64,000 nt of DNA from Nocardia pneumoniae NBRC 100136 (GCF_000308755.1 NZ_BAGF01000027.1:124001-188000); one strand, 5' to 3'. Shown: positions 48,338-58,239, counted from the first letter of the stretch. The notes: generated by a model not told the origin, from the sequence alone. Translations and numbers: made by a program.

Positions 48338-49297
48338 CTACTCGTGCTCGGTCCGGCCCTCGCCCAGGTACCAGTCCGGCTGACCGGTGGTGGGCAGGTC
48401 GTGCAGCTTGTCCGGGTTGCGGACCACGTCGATCGCGACGATGCGGCCGTCGTCGACGGTGAAGGAGAAGACGCCGGTGTGTGTGCCGTCGAACACCACG
48501 AGCCCGGGCTGGCCGTTGACCAGCACACCGCGCCCCCAGCCGCCCGCGGCGGACGGCGAGTGGTACCAGCCGAGCAGCAGCTTGGCCACCAGTTCGGCGC
48601 CGTGCACGGGCTGCCGGATCGCGGGCACCTTGCCGCCGCCGTCGGCCGTGAGGCTCACCTTGGCGTCCAGCACGCCGAGCAGGGCGCTGAGATCGCCGGA
48701 ACGCCAGGCCAGCGCGAAGGCCGACACGACCTTCTTCTGCTCGTCCGGTGACGCCGGGAAGCGCGGGGTGCCGTCCTCGACTCGCTTGCGGGCCCGGGAG
48801 GCCAGCTGCCGCACCGCGGCCGGGGTGCGGCCGACCACCTCGGCGACCTCCGGGCCGCTCATGCCGAAGACGTCTTGCAGGACGAACGCGGTGCGCTCGG
48901 CGGGAGACAGGGATTCGAGAACGACCAGCAGCGCGGTGGTGACCCGCTCGTCCTGGGTGATCCGGTCGGCGGGATCGTCCCAGGTGGTGACCTCCGGCTC
49001 GGGCAGCCATTCACCCACGTAGTGTTCCCGGCGCACGCGGGCGGAGCCGAGGTGGTCGAGCGCCAGCCGACCGGTCACGGTGGTCAGCCAGGCGAGCAGG
49101 TTGTCGATCTCGGCCGCGGCGCCCGCCTCGTACTGGCGTTGCAACCGCAACCACGCCTCCTGCACCACGTCGTCGGCGTCGGTGAGACTGCCGAGCGTGC
49201 TGTAGGCGAGTCGGCGCAGATACGGCCGGTGCTCCTCGAACCGCCTGGCCAGCTCGGCCTGGTCGAGGGGCTGAGGGGAGGGCTGCTCGGAAGTCAC
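48338..49297 (-). CDS. sigJ: ECF41-type RNA polymerase sigma factor SigJ
   Basis: A 319-residue sigma factor. Region 2 is at HRPYLRRLAYSTLGSLTDADDVVQEAWLRLQ and region 4 at SLSPAERTAFVLQDVFGMSGPEVAEVVGRTPAAVRQLASRARKRV. It ends in a SnoaL/NTF2-like extension that carries the ECF41 marks WLPEP, DGGGK and NPDKL. In this group the C-terminal domain controls sigma activity instead of a separate anti-sigma factor. The GTG at 49297 opens region 2. No carboxymuconolactone decarboxylase or oxidoreductase partner gene is adjacent. Confidence 0.9.
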   Translation of the reverse strand: MTSEQPSPQPLDQAELARRFEEHRPYLRRLAYSTLGSLTDADDVVQEAWLRLQRQYEAGAAAEIDNLLAWLTTVTGRLALDHLGSARVRREHYVGEWLPEPEVTTWDDPADRITQDERVTTALLVVLESLSPAERTAFVLQDVFGMSGPEVAEVVGRTPAAVRQLASRARKRVEDGTPRFPASPDEQKKVVSAFALAWRSGDLSALLGVLDAKVSLTADGGGKVPAIRQPVHGAELVAKLLLGWYHSPSAAGGWGRGVLVNGQPGLVVFDGTHTGVFSFTVDDGRIVAIDVVRNPDKLHDLPTTGQPDWYLGEGRTEHE

Positions 49298-49443
49298 TGC
49301 TGTTCGCCGTTCGTCGTTCGGCCCCGCGGGGCGCGTCTATGGATGCGTCACCAGGTCGACGACGCAGGGGCACAGAGTGTGACATGTGGCCGACGGCATG
49401 GTGTGCGGGCGGGCCCGGCGTGCCCGCCCGATACTCTCGCCGG

Positions 49444-50403
49444 GTGCAGAAGGGGACTTCCACCGCAGTCGGGTTGCTGCTCGGATTCGCGCTCGATCGG
49501 GTGTTCGGCGATCCCAGGCGATGGCATCCGGTGGCCGGATTCGGTTCCGCGGCCGCCGCTCTGGAAGCGGTGACCTACGCCGACCGGCGTGCGGCGGGGC
49601 TGGTGCACGAGGCGCTCGCGGTCGGCGCGGTGGTCGGGTTCGGGGCGGCGGTGCGGCGTGGCGGGATGGTCGCGACCGCGGTCGCCACGTGGACCGTTCT
49701 CGGCGGTCGCAGTCTCGCGGGCACCGGTCGCGCGATGGCCGATCGGCTGGAGGAGGGCGATCTGGACGGCGCTCGCGCGCTGCTGCCCGCGCTGTGCGGC
49801 CGCGACCCGGACGTGCTCGACGCGGACGGCCTCGCGCGCGCCGCCCTGGAGTCCATCGCCGAGAACACTTCGGACGCGGCCGTCGCTCCAGTGGTCTGGG
49901 GTGCCGTGGCCGGTGTCCCCGGCTTGCTCGGGTATCGCGCGATCAACACCCTCGATGCGATGGTCGGCTACCGCAACGAACGCTACCGGCGTTTCGGCTG
50001 GGCCGCCGCGCGCACCGACGACGTGGCCAATCTGCTCCCGGCCCGCCTCACCGGCCTGCTCACGGCCGCGCTCGCACCGCTGGTGGGTGGACGCCCCTCG
50101 GCCGCACTGCGGGCCTGGCGCCGCGACGCCGCCGGGCATCCCAGCCCCAACGCCGGAGTCGTCGAGGCATCGATGGCAGGCGCGCTCGGCGTCCGGTTGG
50201 GTGGCCGCACCCAGTACCCGCACGGCACGGAGTTGCGTCCGCTGCTCGGCGACGGCCCCGCACCCACGGTCCACGACCTGCGCCGTGCCGTGCGCCTGTC
50301 CGAAGCCGTGCAGTTCACGGCTACCGTCCTCGCCGCCGCCCGCGCCGCCACCAAGCGTTCTTCCGGATCCGGGTTCTGGAAAGGCTTCCGGTTTACCCGC
50401 TGA
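49444..50403 (+). CDS. cobD: Cobalamin biosynthesis protein CobD/CbiB
   Basis: A 319-residue membrane protein with LLGFALDRVFGDPRRWHPVAGFG at the start, ESIAENTSDAAVAPVVWG in the middle and TDDVANLLPARLTGLL later, all typical of CobD (adenosylcobinamide-phosphate synthase), which attaches aminopropanol or its phosphate to cobyrate. Several hydrophobic segments are present. The GTG at 49444 precedes them. In M. tuberculosis cobD likewise neighbours SURF1 and ptpA. Confidence 0.88.
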   Translation: MQKGTSTAVGLLLGFALDRVFGDPRRWHPVAGFGSAAAALEAVTYADRRAAGLVHEALAVGAVVGFGAAVRRGGMVATAVATWTVLGGRSLAGTGRAMADRLEEGDLDGARALLPALCGRDPDVLDADGLARAALESIAENTSDAAVAPVVWGAVAGVPGLLGYRAINTLDAMVGYRNERYRRFGWAAARTDDVANLLPARLTGLLTAALAPLVGGRPSAALRAWRRDAAGHPSPNAGVVEASMAGALGVRLGGRTQYPHGTELRPLLGDGPAPTVHDLRRAVRLSEAVQFTATVLAAARAATKRSSGSGFWKGFRFTR

Positions 50404-50552
50404 CCGTGCAACGGATTTCGTTTCGGGGCAGAGAATCTGCGTTCGGCGGCACAGTATGCGCGTTCGAACGAACCGATGGATCCGCGCGATCGACACTGAT
50501 CCGGCAAGGACACGCTTCCCGGCACAACCATTCGATCGACCATGGAGGCATC

Positions 50553-50621
50553 GTGACAGAGACCGCCATTCAGTTACCCGGGCTGGCCCAGCACCTCGAA
50601 AGATCTTGTGACGGTGGCTGA
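50553..50621 (+). CDS. 22-residue ORF matching the P450 N-terminus
   Basis: A GTG with GGAGG eight bases ahead opens a 22-codon frame (MTETAIQLPGLAQHLERS) that stops at 50619-50621, four bases before the next start. Its first residues match those of the P450 at 51227 (MTESVIQLPT), so it could be the stump of a duplicated P450 start or a leader peptide. Too short to assign. Confidence 0.35.
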   Translation: MTETAIQLPGLAQHLERSCDGG

Positions 50622-50624
50622 TTC

Positions 50625-51155
50625 ATGACAGTTCTGGCTTTGGAGATCGGTGCGGCGGGCTTCGCCGCGAGCCGGGTGGCCGCTGGCATCGGCACGCGGG
50701 ACATCCGGCGCATACCGGTACCGGCGGACGGGGTGTGGGACGCCTGCCGAGATCTCCTGCTCGATGTCGCCGGAGACGATGAGATCACCGCGGTCGGCAT
50801 CGCCTGCCCGAGTCCGATCGACAAGTCGGCCGGGGTGGTCGCTCCCGCCGGAATCACCCAGTGGCGTGGCGGATTCGGCATCGTGGCGGCGGTGCGGAGA
50901 CTGTTCCCGGTCGCCGTCGTCCAGATGGCATCCGATGGCCTGTGCCTGACCCTCGCCGAGCGAAGCATCGGCTCTGCCGCGGGAGCCGAGGCGATCTTGA
51001 CCGGTGCGGGCATCCTCGCCCTGATCGCGGAGGAACGCGCAACCCGCCGTACCCCGCCCGGCCACGTCGATATCCCTGCCGACCGGCGCCTTCGCACGCG
51101 AGACGACCACCGACCCGCACAGCGGATGGTCTGCGTTCGCCGCCCGCCGCGGTGA
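50625..51155 (+). pseudogene. ROK-like sugar kinase/regulator fragment
   Basis: A 176-codon frame whose first 120 residues resemble the N-terminal half of ROK proteins (TAVGIACPSPIDKSAGVVAPAGITQW, then VVQMASDGLCLTLAERSIGSAAG). The usual continuation, with the phosphate-binding and zinc-cysteine region, is missing. The last 40 residues are arginine/proline-rich, suggesting a frameshift or truncation. It may be a decayed gene or an unusual short family. The ATG lies four bases after the preceding small ORF. Confidence 0.45.
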
Positions 51156-51226
51156 GCGCGGTCTGTTCGATTCCGGTCGCGCCGACACAACGAATGCGCG
51201 CACCAACCCGAATTCTGGGAGACACG

Positions 51227-52435
51227 ATGACCGAGTCCGTCATTCAGCTGCCGACCGCTGGCGAGCAAGTGTTCGATACCTTCGATCGAATCTGCCGCCG
51301 CGGTCCGGTCGTCCCGATCGAACTGCCCGGCAATGTCTCGGCGTGGATCGCGGTGAGTTACCAGGCGGTGAGTGAGATCCTCGCCGCTGACGGCACAGTG
51401 TTCAGCAAGAACGCGCGAAACTGCCCGGCACTGCACGACGGCACGATTCCGGCGGATTGGCCGATGCGCGCCTTCACCGACATCGATCACATGCTGAACA
51501 GGGACGGCGCCGATCACCGAAGGCTGCGCAAGACGATCGGCCAGGCGTTCAGTGCGGGCCGGGTCGCCGCGCTCGCACCCCGGATCCGCGCGATCATCAC
51601 CGAACTCCTCGACGACATTCCGGATCCCACCGGCGAGGTCGACCTCGTCGAGGACGTCACCATGCCGTTTCCCGTGCGGGTGATCTGCGAACTGTTCGGG
51701 GTGCCGATATCGGATCACCGGCGCTTCCGGAGTTGGGCCGCCACGATCATGTCGCATCTGAGTACCGGCGAGCAGATTCAGGCCGCGATGGGCGCCCTGA
51801 TCGGCTACCTCACCGAGCTGCTGAACAGCAAGCGTGATCGTCCCGGTGACGACCTCACCTCCGCCTTGCTGCAGGCCAACGCCGACAACGGTTTGGCCGA
51901 CAACGAGCTGGTCGACATGTTGTGGCTGGTGCTGATGGCCGGACATGAGACCACGGTGCATCTGCTCGGCAATGCGGTAGTGACCCTGTGTACCCATCCC
52001 GAGCAGCTGGCCAAGGCCCGTGCCGAGGACCGGTGGGCGGATGTCGTGGAGGAGATGCTGCGCTTCCGCTCCCCGGCGGGCAATATGTTCAACCGCTACG
52101 CGCTGCGGGACGTCACCATCGCGGGCGTCGATATTCCGGCTGGGGCCATCGTGGGGTGGTACGGCGGCGTCGGGCGGGATCCCGATCATTACCCGGACGC
52201 CGATATCTTCGATATCGACCGCGACGTCCGAGACCAACTGGCCTTCGGCCGGGGACCGCATTTCTGTCTCGGTGCGCATCTGGCCAGGCTCGAAGCCCGC
52301 ATCGCGTTGTCGGCCTTGTTCAACCGGTTCCCGCGACTGCGCCTGGCCTGCGACCCCGCCATGATCCCCTACAGTCCGCAATTCATCACGTGCGGGCCGC
52401 TCTCCTTGCCGGTACTGCTCGACTCCAGTGCGTAG
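51227..52435 (+). CDS. Cytochrome P450
   Basis: A 402-residue P450 with the I-helix motif LMAGHETTVHLL, EEMLRFRSPAGNMFNRYAL (the ExxR region) and the haem loop FGRGPHFCLGAHLAR, where Cys347 binds iron. It belongs to the broad CYP107/CYP105-like bacterial group, often acting on polyketides, peptides or steroids. The substrate is unknown. It is unrelated in detail to the CYP125 at 1844. It interrupts the cobD-SURF1 neighbourhood. Confidence 0.85.
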   Translation: MTESVIQLPTAGEQVFDTFDRICRRGPVVPIELPGNVSAWIAVSYQAVSEILAADGTVFSKNARNCPALHDGTIPADWPMRAFTDIDHMLNRDGADHRRLRKTIGQAFSAGRVAALAPRIRAIITELLDDIPDPTGEVDLVEDVTMPFPVRVICELFGVPISDHRRFRSWAATIMSHLSTGEQIQAAMGALIGYLTELLNSKRDRPGDDLTSALLQANADNGLADNELVDMLWLVLMAGHETTVHLLGNAVVTLCTHPEQLAKARAEDRWADVVEEMLRFRSPAGNMFNRYALRDVTIAGVDIPAGAIVGWYGGVGRDPDHYPDADIFDIDRDVRDQLAFGRGPHFCLGAHLARLEARIALSALFNRFPRLRLACDPAMIPYSPQFITCGPLSLPVLLDSSA

Positions 52436-52446
52436 AGCCGCGCGGA

Positions 52447-53334
52447 TCAGCCGCGGCCGCGGCCGTAGCGGTCGGCGAGGCGGGCCTCGGTAGTGGGCGT
52501 GGCGGCTGCGGGCGGCTGGTCGGCAGCGGGCGACCCGGCTCGGTCCGCTTCGACTGGGGTTGTCGAAGCGGACTGCTTTTCTTTCCTGCGCTCTCGGATC
52601 TCGGCGTAGATGAAGTAGCCGAGGCCCAGCGGGGCCATGATGCCGAAGGCCAGCCATTGCAGGCCGTAGGACAGGTAGGGACCCGCGTCGAGCTGGGGGA
52701 GCGGGGTGGGGGTGAAGGCGCCGGGTTGGTTCTCGCTCAGCTGCAAGTAGCCGCCGCGTTCGCCGGTCGGGAGGGGGGTGAGCGGCTGTTGCAGGACAGC
52801 GGATTCCTGGACCGTGTCGATGGAGTACACCTGGCGGTAGCCGTCCTGGACGGTCGGGTCCTTGCCTGGCGTGACTCCCTCGGACATGCGCACCCTGGCT
52901 TCGATGCGCTGCGATCCGGAGGGCGGCTCGGGGACCTGCGGTGGGCGCGATCCCTCCACCGCGGGCACCAGGCCACGATCGACGAGCAGGACGCGTCCGT
53001 CTGCGAGCCGGAACGTCGCCAGCACCGCGTAGGCGGGAGCGCCGTCGAGGTGGCGCAGCCGTACCAGCACCGTCGAGTCCGGCACGTAACTGCCGGAGGC
53101 CGTGACGCGCCGCCACTCGATGGGCGTGTCGTCGGCGGTGTCGGAGAGCGCCGCGGTGACGTCGACGGGGTCGGCCCGCACCGAGTCGGCGATCAGCTGA
53201 TTGCGGTGCGAGGTGGCCGTGTTCTTGCCCAGCTGCCACGGCGCGAGCACGGTGAAGCACAGGTAGGCGAAGGCGGCGACCAGCACGGCCAGGATCAGCC
53301 AGCTCGGGCGCAGCAGGAAGGCGAGCCTGCGCAT
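52447..53334 (-). CDS. SURF1-family cytochrome oxidase assembly protein
   Basis: A 295-residue protein with an N-terminal transmembrane segment (SWLILAVLVAAFAYLCFTVLAPWQLG), the SURF1 signature that follows it (WQLGKNTATSHRNQLI), a beta-rich periplasmic domain (LLVDRGLVPAV) and a second membrane segment near the end (WLAFGIMAPLGLGYFIYAE). A proline/threonine-rich tail follows. It assists assembly of the haem-copper oxidase. Its start codon overlaps the ptpA stop by one base. Confidence 0.85.
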   Translation of the reverse strand: MRRLAFLLRPSWLILAVLVAAFAYLCFTVLAPWQLGKNTATSHRNQLIADSVRADPVDVTAALSDTADDTPIEWRRVTASGSYVPDSTVLVRLRHLDGAPAYAVLATFRLADGRVLLVDRGLVPAVEGSRPPQVPEPPSGSQRIEARVRMSEGVTPGKDPTVQDGYRQVYSIDTVQESAVLQQPLTPLPTGERGGYLQLSENQPGAFTPTPLPQLDAGPYLSYGLQWLAFGIMAPLGLGYFIYAEIRERRKEKQSASTTPVEADRAGSPAADQPPAAATPTTEARLADRYGRGRG

Positions 53335-53852
53335 CAGGCTCGTCCGTCTGGGACAGGTCGCAGGTCGGGCGGTTCGGCGGCGAGCTCGGCGCGCACCCAG
53401 TCGAGCAGGCCCGGGATGGCCGCCTCGATCTGGTCGCGCACGAGTTCGAAGTCCGCCGCGTCGCCGTAGTAGGGATCGGCCACGTCGTGGCCGTCGGCGG
53501 TGGGGTCGAAGGTGCGCAGCAACCGCAGTCGCTGCGGCTGCACGCCGAGGCGGGCGAGTTCCCGCTGGTGTGAGCGGTCCAGCGCGACCACGAGATCGGC
53601 GTCGAGGTGCTCGGCGCCGAACGCGGCGGCGACGTGCCCGGTGGGGTAGCCGTACTTGCGCAGCGTCGCGGTGGTCCGCGGGTCGGCGTCGTCGCCGACG
53701 TGCCATGACCCGGTGCCCGCGCTGCTCACTCGCACCCGGTTGGCAAGTCCGGCCCGGTACAAATGCACCGCGAAGATCTTTTCCGCCATCGGAGAGCGGC
53801 AGATGTTGCCGGTACAGACGAACGAGACGTGCAGCAGACCCACGACTGCCAT
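53334..53852 (-). CDS. ptpA: Low-molecular-weight protein tyrosine phosphatase PtpA
   Basis: A 172-residue phosphatase. The P-loop FVCTGNICRSPMAEK has Cys13 and Arg19. The general acid lies in VADPYYGDAADFE. It removes phosphate from tyrosine residues; the mycobacterial homologue is secreted and acts on host proteins. No partner kinase PtkA is adjacent here. It is divergent from cobC with 44 bp between starts. Confidence 0.9.
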   Translation of the reverse strand: MAVVGLLHVSFVCTGNICRSPMAEKIFAVHLYRAGLANRVRVSSAGTGSWHVGDDADPRTTATLRKYGYPTGHVAAAFGAEHLDADLVVALDRSHQRELARLGVQPQRLRLLRTFDPTADGHDVADPYYGDAADFELVRDQIEAAIPGLLDWVRAELAAEPPDLRPVPDGRA

Positions 53853-53896
53853 TCTGGCCGGTGCCGCTGCGGGTTCGCCACGTAGGGTGTGGTCTC

Positions 53897-54934
53897 GTGC
53901 CCGAGGACCGCGTCGATCGCGCGAAACTGCGCCACCACGGCGACGTGGACGCGCGCCCGGGCATGCTCGATTTCGCGGTGAACGTACAGGGTGTCGCCCC
54001 GCCGCAGTGGCTGCGGCAGCGCTTGGCGGCTCGGCTGTCCGACCTCGGCCGCTATCCGAGCGCCGAGGACGCCGATGCCGCCCGCCGCGCGGTCGCCGCT
54101 CGGCACCGCCGATCTCCCGAGGAGGTGCTGCTGCTCGCGGGCGCCGCGGAGGGGTTCGCGATGCTGCCCCGACTCGCGCCGCGCCTGGCCGCGGTGGTGC
54201 ATCCGTCGTTCACCGAGCCCGAACTCACGCTGCGCGAGGCGGGCGTCCCGGTGACCAGGGTGATCCTGGAGCCCCCCTATCTGCTCGATCCCGCCGCGGT
54301 GCCCGCCGACGCCGACCTGGTGGTGCTCGGCAACCCCACGAACCCGACCTCGGTACTGCACCCGGCCGACGCCGTCCGCGCCCTCCGCAGGCCCGGCCGC
54401 ATCATCGTCGTCGACGAAGCCTTCGCCGACGCCGTGCCGGGCGAGCCCGAGTCCCTCGCCGCCGACCCCGCACCGGATCTGCTCGTGCTGCGCAGCCTGA
54501 CCAAGACGTGGGCGCTGGCGGGCTTGCGCTGCGGGTACTTTCTCGGCGCACCCGCACTCCTGGCGCGCCTGGCCCACGGGCGCGCCCACTGGCCGCTGGG
54601 CACCTTGCAGCTGGAGGCGATCACGGCGACCGCGAGCCCCGCGGCCGTGGCCGAGGCCGACCGCCGCGCCGAGACCCTGGTCCTGGCCCGTACCGCGATG
54701 ATCGAACGGCTGACCCGTCTCGGCGTCCACGTCCACACCCCGGCCGGCGGCCCGTTCCTGCTGCTGCGCGTCGCGGACGGGGAACTGCTCCGCAAGCACC
54801 TGGCCGAGCAGGGGATCGCGGTCCGCCGCGCCGACACCTTCCCCGGTCTCGGCCCGGACCACCTGCGCGTCGCGGTGCGCGGCGCCGACGAGGTCGACCG
54901 GCTGATTGCCGCGATTCGATCGGCAGATGTGTGA
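53897..54934 (+). CDS. cobC: Aminotransferase-like CobC (threonine-phosphate decarboxylase type)
   Basis: A 345-residue class-I/II PLP protein. The conserved GNPTNPTSVLHPADAV, VDEAFADAVPGEPESL, and the PLP lysine in LRSLTKTWALAGLRCGYFLG are visible. It matches the Rv2231c-like CobC group, thought to make aminopropanol phosphate for cobalamin, and stands with cobD 3.5 kb away. The GTG start at 53897 is followed by DRVDRAKLRHHGDVDARPGM, typical of this group. Confidence 0.8.
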   Translation: MPEDRVDRAKLRHHGDVDARPGMLDFAVNVQGVAPPQWLRQRLAARLSDLGRYPSAEDADAARRAVAARHRRSPEEVLLLAGAAEGFAMLPRLAPRLAAVVHPSFTEPELTLREAGVPVTRVILEPPYLLDPAAVPADADLVVLGNPTNPTSVLHPADAVRALRRPGRIIVVDEAFADAVPGEPESLAADPAPDLLVLRSLTKTWALAGLRCGYFLGAPALLARLAHGRAHWPLGTLQLEAITATASPAAVAEADRRAETLVLARTAMIERLTRLGVHVHTPAGGPFLLLRVADGELLRKHLAEQGIAVRRADTFPGLGPDHLRVAVRGADEVDRLIAAIRSADV

Positions 54935-55376
54935 TCAGCGGGTTGTCGGCCGCGTGGCGTCTCGGTACGGGCGCTGGCCCTTCCCGAGCGAGTGAACGAG
55001 CTCCGGTACCGAGTGGTGGCCGCCGCGCCCCACATCGGAGCTGAAGTCGATCGTCGCGCAGGGTGGGAAGACCTGCATCGGGTACCGGCACAAGCCGGGC
55101 GACTTTCTGTCGCGTGCGGCGGTCGCTGCTCGACACCCACGCAGGCGGCAGGGTTCGGCCCAGTTGGCTCCGGCGGCAGGGCTACGAGCGCCGAGCCCGC
55201 GCTGCTGGCGTCGGCTGCTCGACGTGACCGGATCGGCGGCTGTGCGGTCGCCGCCGTGTCGGGTGACAGCCGGTGTCGATTCGCTGTGCGGGCACTGTGT
55301 AATGCCTGTATGGACGATTCGTCCCGGAACGAAACCGAAGGGGGCCGGGCATGACCGAAGCGAAGGAAGGTGGACG
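54935..55376. other. Intergenic region without a convincing gene
   Basis: About 440 bp between cobC and the Nif3-like gene. A 120-codon frame from a GTG at 54992 has odd composition and no domain, so I do not call it. A nine-codon ATG frame at 55351-55380 ends on the start of the Nif3-like gene (ATGA overlap) and could couple translation. Confidence 0.5.
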
Positions 55377-56480
55377 ATGACCACACTCGCGGATCTCATC
55401 GCGGTGCTCGACGCGGCCTACCCGCCCGCACTCGCCGAGTCGTGGGACTCGGTCGGCCTGGTCTGCGGCGATCCGGCCGACGAGCTGACCCGCGTGCTGT
55501 TCGCCGTCGACGCCACCGCGGCCGTCGTCGACGAGGCGATCGACTGGCGCGCCCAGGCCCTGGTGGTGCACCATCCGCTGTTGCTGCGCGGGGTCGACAC
55601 CGTCGCGGCGAACACGCCGAAAGGCGCGCTGCTGCACCGGCTCATCCGCTCCGGTTGCGCCCTGTTCACCGCCCACACCAACGCCGACTCCGCCGACCCC
55701 GGCGTCTCCGACGCGCTCGCCGCGGCCCTCGGCCTCACCGTGACCGGTCCGCTGGACGCGAAACCCGAACCCGCCGTGGACAACTGGGTGGTCCAGGTGC
55801 CACGCACGCATACCGATGCCGTGCTCGCCGCCCTTTTCGCCGCCGGAGCGGGCGGCGTCGGGGACTATCGCGACCGCGCGCTGCGGGTGCCGGGGACGGG
55901 GCAGTTCCGTCCGATCGGCGAGGCGCTCGGCGAACGCCAGCGCGTCGAGGAGGACCGCGTCGAGGTGGTCGCCCCGCCCGCGGCGCGCTCGGCCGTGCTC
56001 GCCGCGCTGCTCGCCGCCCACCCCTCCGAGGACCCGGCCTATCACATCAGCGAACGGGCTCCGCTGCCCTCGCCGCGCGGCATCGGCCGGGTCGGCACCC
56101 TGCCGGAGCCGGAGTCGTTGCGAGCCTTCACCGATCGCGTGGCGAGCGCGCTCCCGCCCACCACCTGGGGCGTGCGCGCCGCGGGCGACCCCGACCGCAC
56201 CGTCCGCACCGTCGCGGTATGCGGCGGGGCGGGCGACTCCTACCTGAACGCGGCCACCCGCCTCGGCGTCGACGCCTACGTCACCGCCGACCTGCGCCAC
56301 CACCCGGTCGACGAACATCTGCGCAAAGGCGGCCCCGCGCTGGTCGACGCCGCACACTGGGCAACCGAATTCCCCTGGTGCGCACAAGCCGAATCACTCG
56401 TCCGGACCGCGCTACCAGACCTGGAGACAAGGGTATCCACACTGCGCACCGACCCATGGACGCTGCGCGCGTCCACCTGA
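55377..56480 (+). CDS. Nif3-like dinuclear metal-binding protein
   Basis: A 367-residue member of the Nif3/DUF34 family (YqfO type) with metal-binding residues in [29 protein letters not shown] and the late [11 protein letters not shown]. An inserted middle domain ([22 protein letters not shown]) is typical of the long bacterial form. The role is unresolved in the family; GTP-cyclohydrolase-like activity has been suggested for homologues. It is followed at 56663 and 57477 by genes of the conserved block. Confidence 0.85.
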   Translation: MTTLADLIAVLDAAYPPALAESWDSVGLVCGDPADELTRVLFAVDATAAVVDEAIDWRAQALVVHHPLLLRGVDTVAANTPKGALLHRLIRSGCALFTAHTNADSADPGVSDALAAALGLTVTGPLDAKPEPAVDNWVVQVPRTHTDAVLAALFAAGAGGVGDYRDRALRVPGTGQFRPIGEALGERQRVEEDRVEVVAPPAARSAVLAALLAAHPSEDPAYHISERAPLPSPRGIGRVGTLPEPESLRAFTDRVASALPPTTWGVRAAGDPDRTVRTVAVCGGAGDSYLNAATRLGVDAYVTADLRHHPVDEHLRKGGPALVDAAHWATEFPWCAQAESLVRTALPDLETRVSTLRTDPWTLRAST

Positions 56481-56662
56481 CCACCCGACGCCTTCACCAA
56501 CCCACCCACCGAGGACCGCGAGCGGCACACCACGCAGAGATCTTCTCGCGTTTCGCCTCGACCATGTGCCACTCGCGAAGGTATTTGAACTCCGCCGGTT
56601 GAATTCGGTGCAGTGTGGGCGGTTTGGGTGAATCGGGGGGTTCGCCGGGGTAGAACTACCCC

Positions 56663-57307
56663 ATGAGCTTCCCGGTTGATTTCGGGCTGGTGCAGATCGG
56701 CCTGATCCTGCTGTTGTTGGTCGGTGTCGCGCTGATCGTTTCCGGTCTGATCGCGGCCCGCCGGGTCGGGATGCGGGCGCTGCTCGCGCGTGGGGCGGGC
56801 GGGCTCGCGCTGCTGCTGGTGGCGGCGGTGCTGCTATGGATCGCGACGCTGTTGCAGACGTATCTGGGACTCACCGGGGAGATCAAGGCGGCGCATGTGG
56901 TGGCCAAGCCCGCGGCGGGGCAGGAACACCAGCTCGACGTCGACCTCACCCTGTACGGCGATGACGACCACGCCGAACAGCGCAGCACCCACCGAGTCGA
57001 GGGGGACATGTGGGTGCTGCAAGCGGGCATCGTGGAGCTGGAACCCTGGGTGAACGCGCTCGGCTTCCACTCCGGCTACCGGATCAGCCGCCTGTACGGC
57101 CAGCGCCTCGACGGCATCGCCACCAAGCAGAACCAGATCTTCCTCAATGACGGCGACCAGGACTTCTTCGCCGACATGCGCGAGGGCCGCTGGTGGACCC
57201 AGCCGTTCGTCCGCTCCGCCTACGGCAACGCGGTGATCGCGGTGCCGGGCGAATACGACGTCTACATCTCCCGCGACGCGATCAAGACCCGCACCGTCGG
57301 CGGCTAG
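56663..57307 (+). CDS. Membrane protein, unknown
   Basis: A 214-residue protein with two N-terminal transmembrane segments (LVQIGLILLLLVGVALIVSGLIA and GLALLLVAAVLLWIATLLQ) and a soluble C-terminal domain (LYGQRLDGIATKQNQIFLND). No family is recognised. It lies between the Nif3-like gene and the zinc-ribbon gene on the same strand. Confidence 0.75.
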   Translation: MSFPVDFGLVQIGLILLLLVGVALIVSGLIAARRVGMRALLARGAGGLALLLVAAVLLWIATLLQTYLGLTGEIKAAHVVAKPAAGQEHQLDVDLTLYGDDDHAEQRSTHRVEGDMWVLQAGIVELEPWVNALGFHSGYRISRLYGQRLDGIATKQNQIFLNDGDQDFFADMREGRWWTQPFVRSAYGNAVIAVPGEYDVYISRDAIKTRTVGG

Positions 57308-57476
57308 GACGGCTGTCTGGCGGGGCTACAGACGGACACGGCTGGCTGCGCCCCTGTAAGGCTGCCTCATACCAGAGCTACGGACTTCCTCCGCTACGCC
57401 CATTACGCAGGGGCGCCGCTGCGGCGCGGTACGGTTGAACACCAGTCCCGTCCACCCATCCAGGAGTTTGTCCGCG

Positions 57477-58214
57477 TTGAATGTCGAACCCACGATCCAG
57501 GCCGAGCTGCTCCGGCTGGCCGCCGTCGACGCCGAGCTGACCCGGATCGCGCACCGCCGCACCGTGCTGCCCGAGCAGCAGGAGGTCGCCCGGCTGGAGG
57601 CCGAGCGCAACGCCCACTCCGACGCGGCGGTGGCCGTGGAGATCGTGCTGGACGACCTCGACCGCGATATCCGCAAGCTGGAGGGCGAGGTCGAGGCGGT
57701 CCGCAAGCGCGAGGATCGTGACAAAGAAATGCTCACCGCGGGAACGGTGAACGCCAAGCAGCTTTCGGAGCTCCAGCACGAGCTGGGCAGCTTGGAGCGT
57801 CGCCGCTCCGTACTGGAGGACGAACTGCTCGAGGTGATGGAACGGCGCGAGGCCTCCGCCGCCGACCACGAGCACGCGGGAGCCCGGCTGAGCAAGACCG
57901 AAGAGGATCTGGCCGCCGCTCGGCGGCAGCGCGACGAGGCGCTGGCGGATCTGGATGTGGCGCAGGCCCGCTGCGACACCGATCGGTCCGGCGTGGTCGC
58001 GAAGCTGCCCGCCGAACTGCTCGCGATCTACGACCGCCAGCGCGCGCAGCACGGTGTGGGCGCCGCGCTGTTGCAGGCCCGCCGCTGCGGCGCGTGCCGC
58101 ATCGAACTCGACCGCGGCGAGATCGCCCGGATCGCCAAGACCGCCCCCGATATGGTGGTGCGCTGCCCGGAATGCGGGGCGATCCTGGTCCGGACCAAGG
58201 AATCGGGGCTGTGA
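57477..58214 (+). CDS. Coiled-coil zinc-ribbon protein (C4-type)
   Basis: A 245-residue protein: residues 1-195 form a long coiled coil (EVARLEAERNAHSDAAVAVEI, ELQHELGSLERRRSVLEDELLEVMERR), and the C-terminus is a zinc ribbon with CGAC and CPEC (residues about 205-235). It matches the CT398-like/Rv2229c proteins. The TTG at 57477 is used with CAGGAG ten bases ahead; another TTG at 57468 is too close to that site. The gene is 25 bp before rnhA. Confidence 0.85.
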   Translation: MNVEPTIQAELLRLAAVDAELTRIAHRRTVLPEQQEVARLEAERNAHSDAAVAVEIVLDDLDRDIRKLEGEVEAVRKREDRDKEMLTAGTVNAKQLSELQHELGSLERRRSVLEDELLEVMERREASAADHEHAGARLSKTEEDLAAARRQRDEALADLDVAQARCDTDRSGVVAKLPAELLAIYDRQRAQHGVGAALLQARRCGACRIELDRGEIARIAKTAPDMVVRCPECGAILVRTKESGL

Positions 58215-58239
58215 ACCAGCGCGCCGAGCGAGCGCGGCG

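Noticed and set aside
54992..55354. 120-codon plus-strand frame between cobC and the Nif3-like gene
   Set aside because: Composition is atypical, no ribosome site or domain, and several other frames are open there too.
57348..57422. Inverted repeat GCGCCCCTG/CAGGGGCGC before the zinc-ribbon gene
   Set aside because: The arms are about 55 bases apart in very GC-rich DNA; chance pairing is likely, and I cannot assign it a role.
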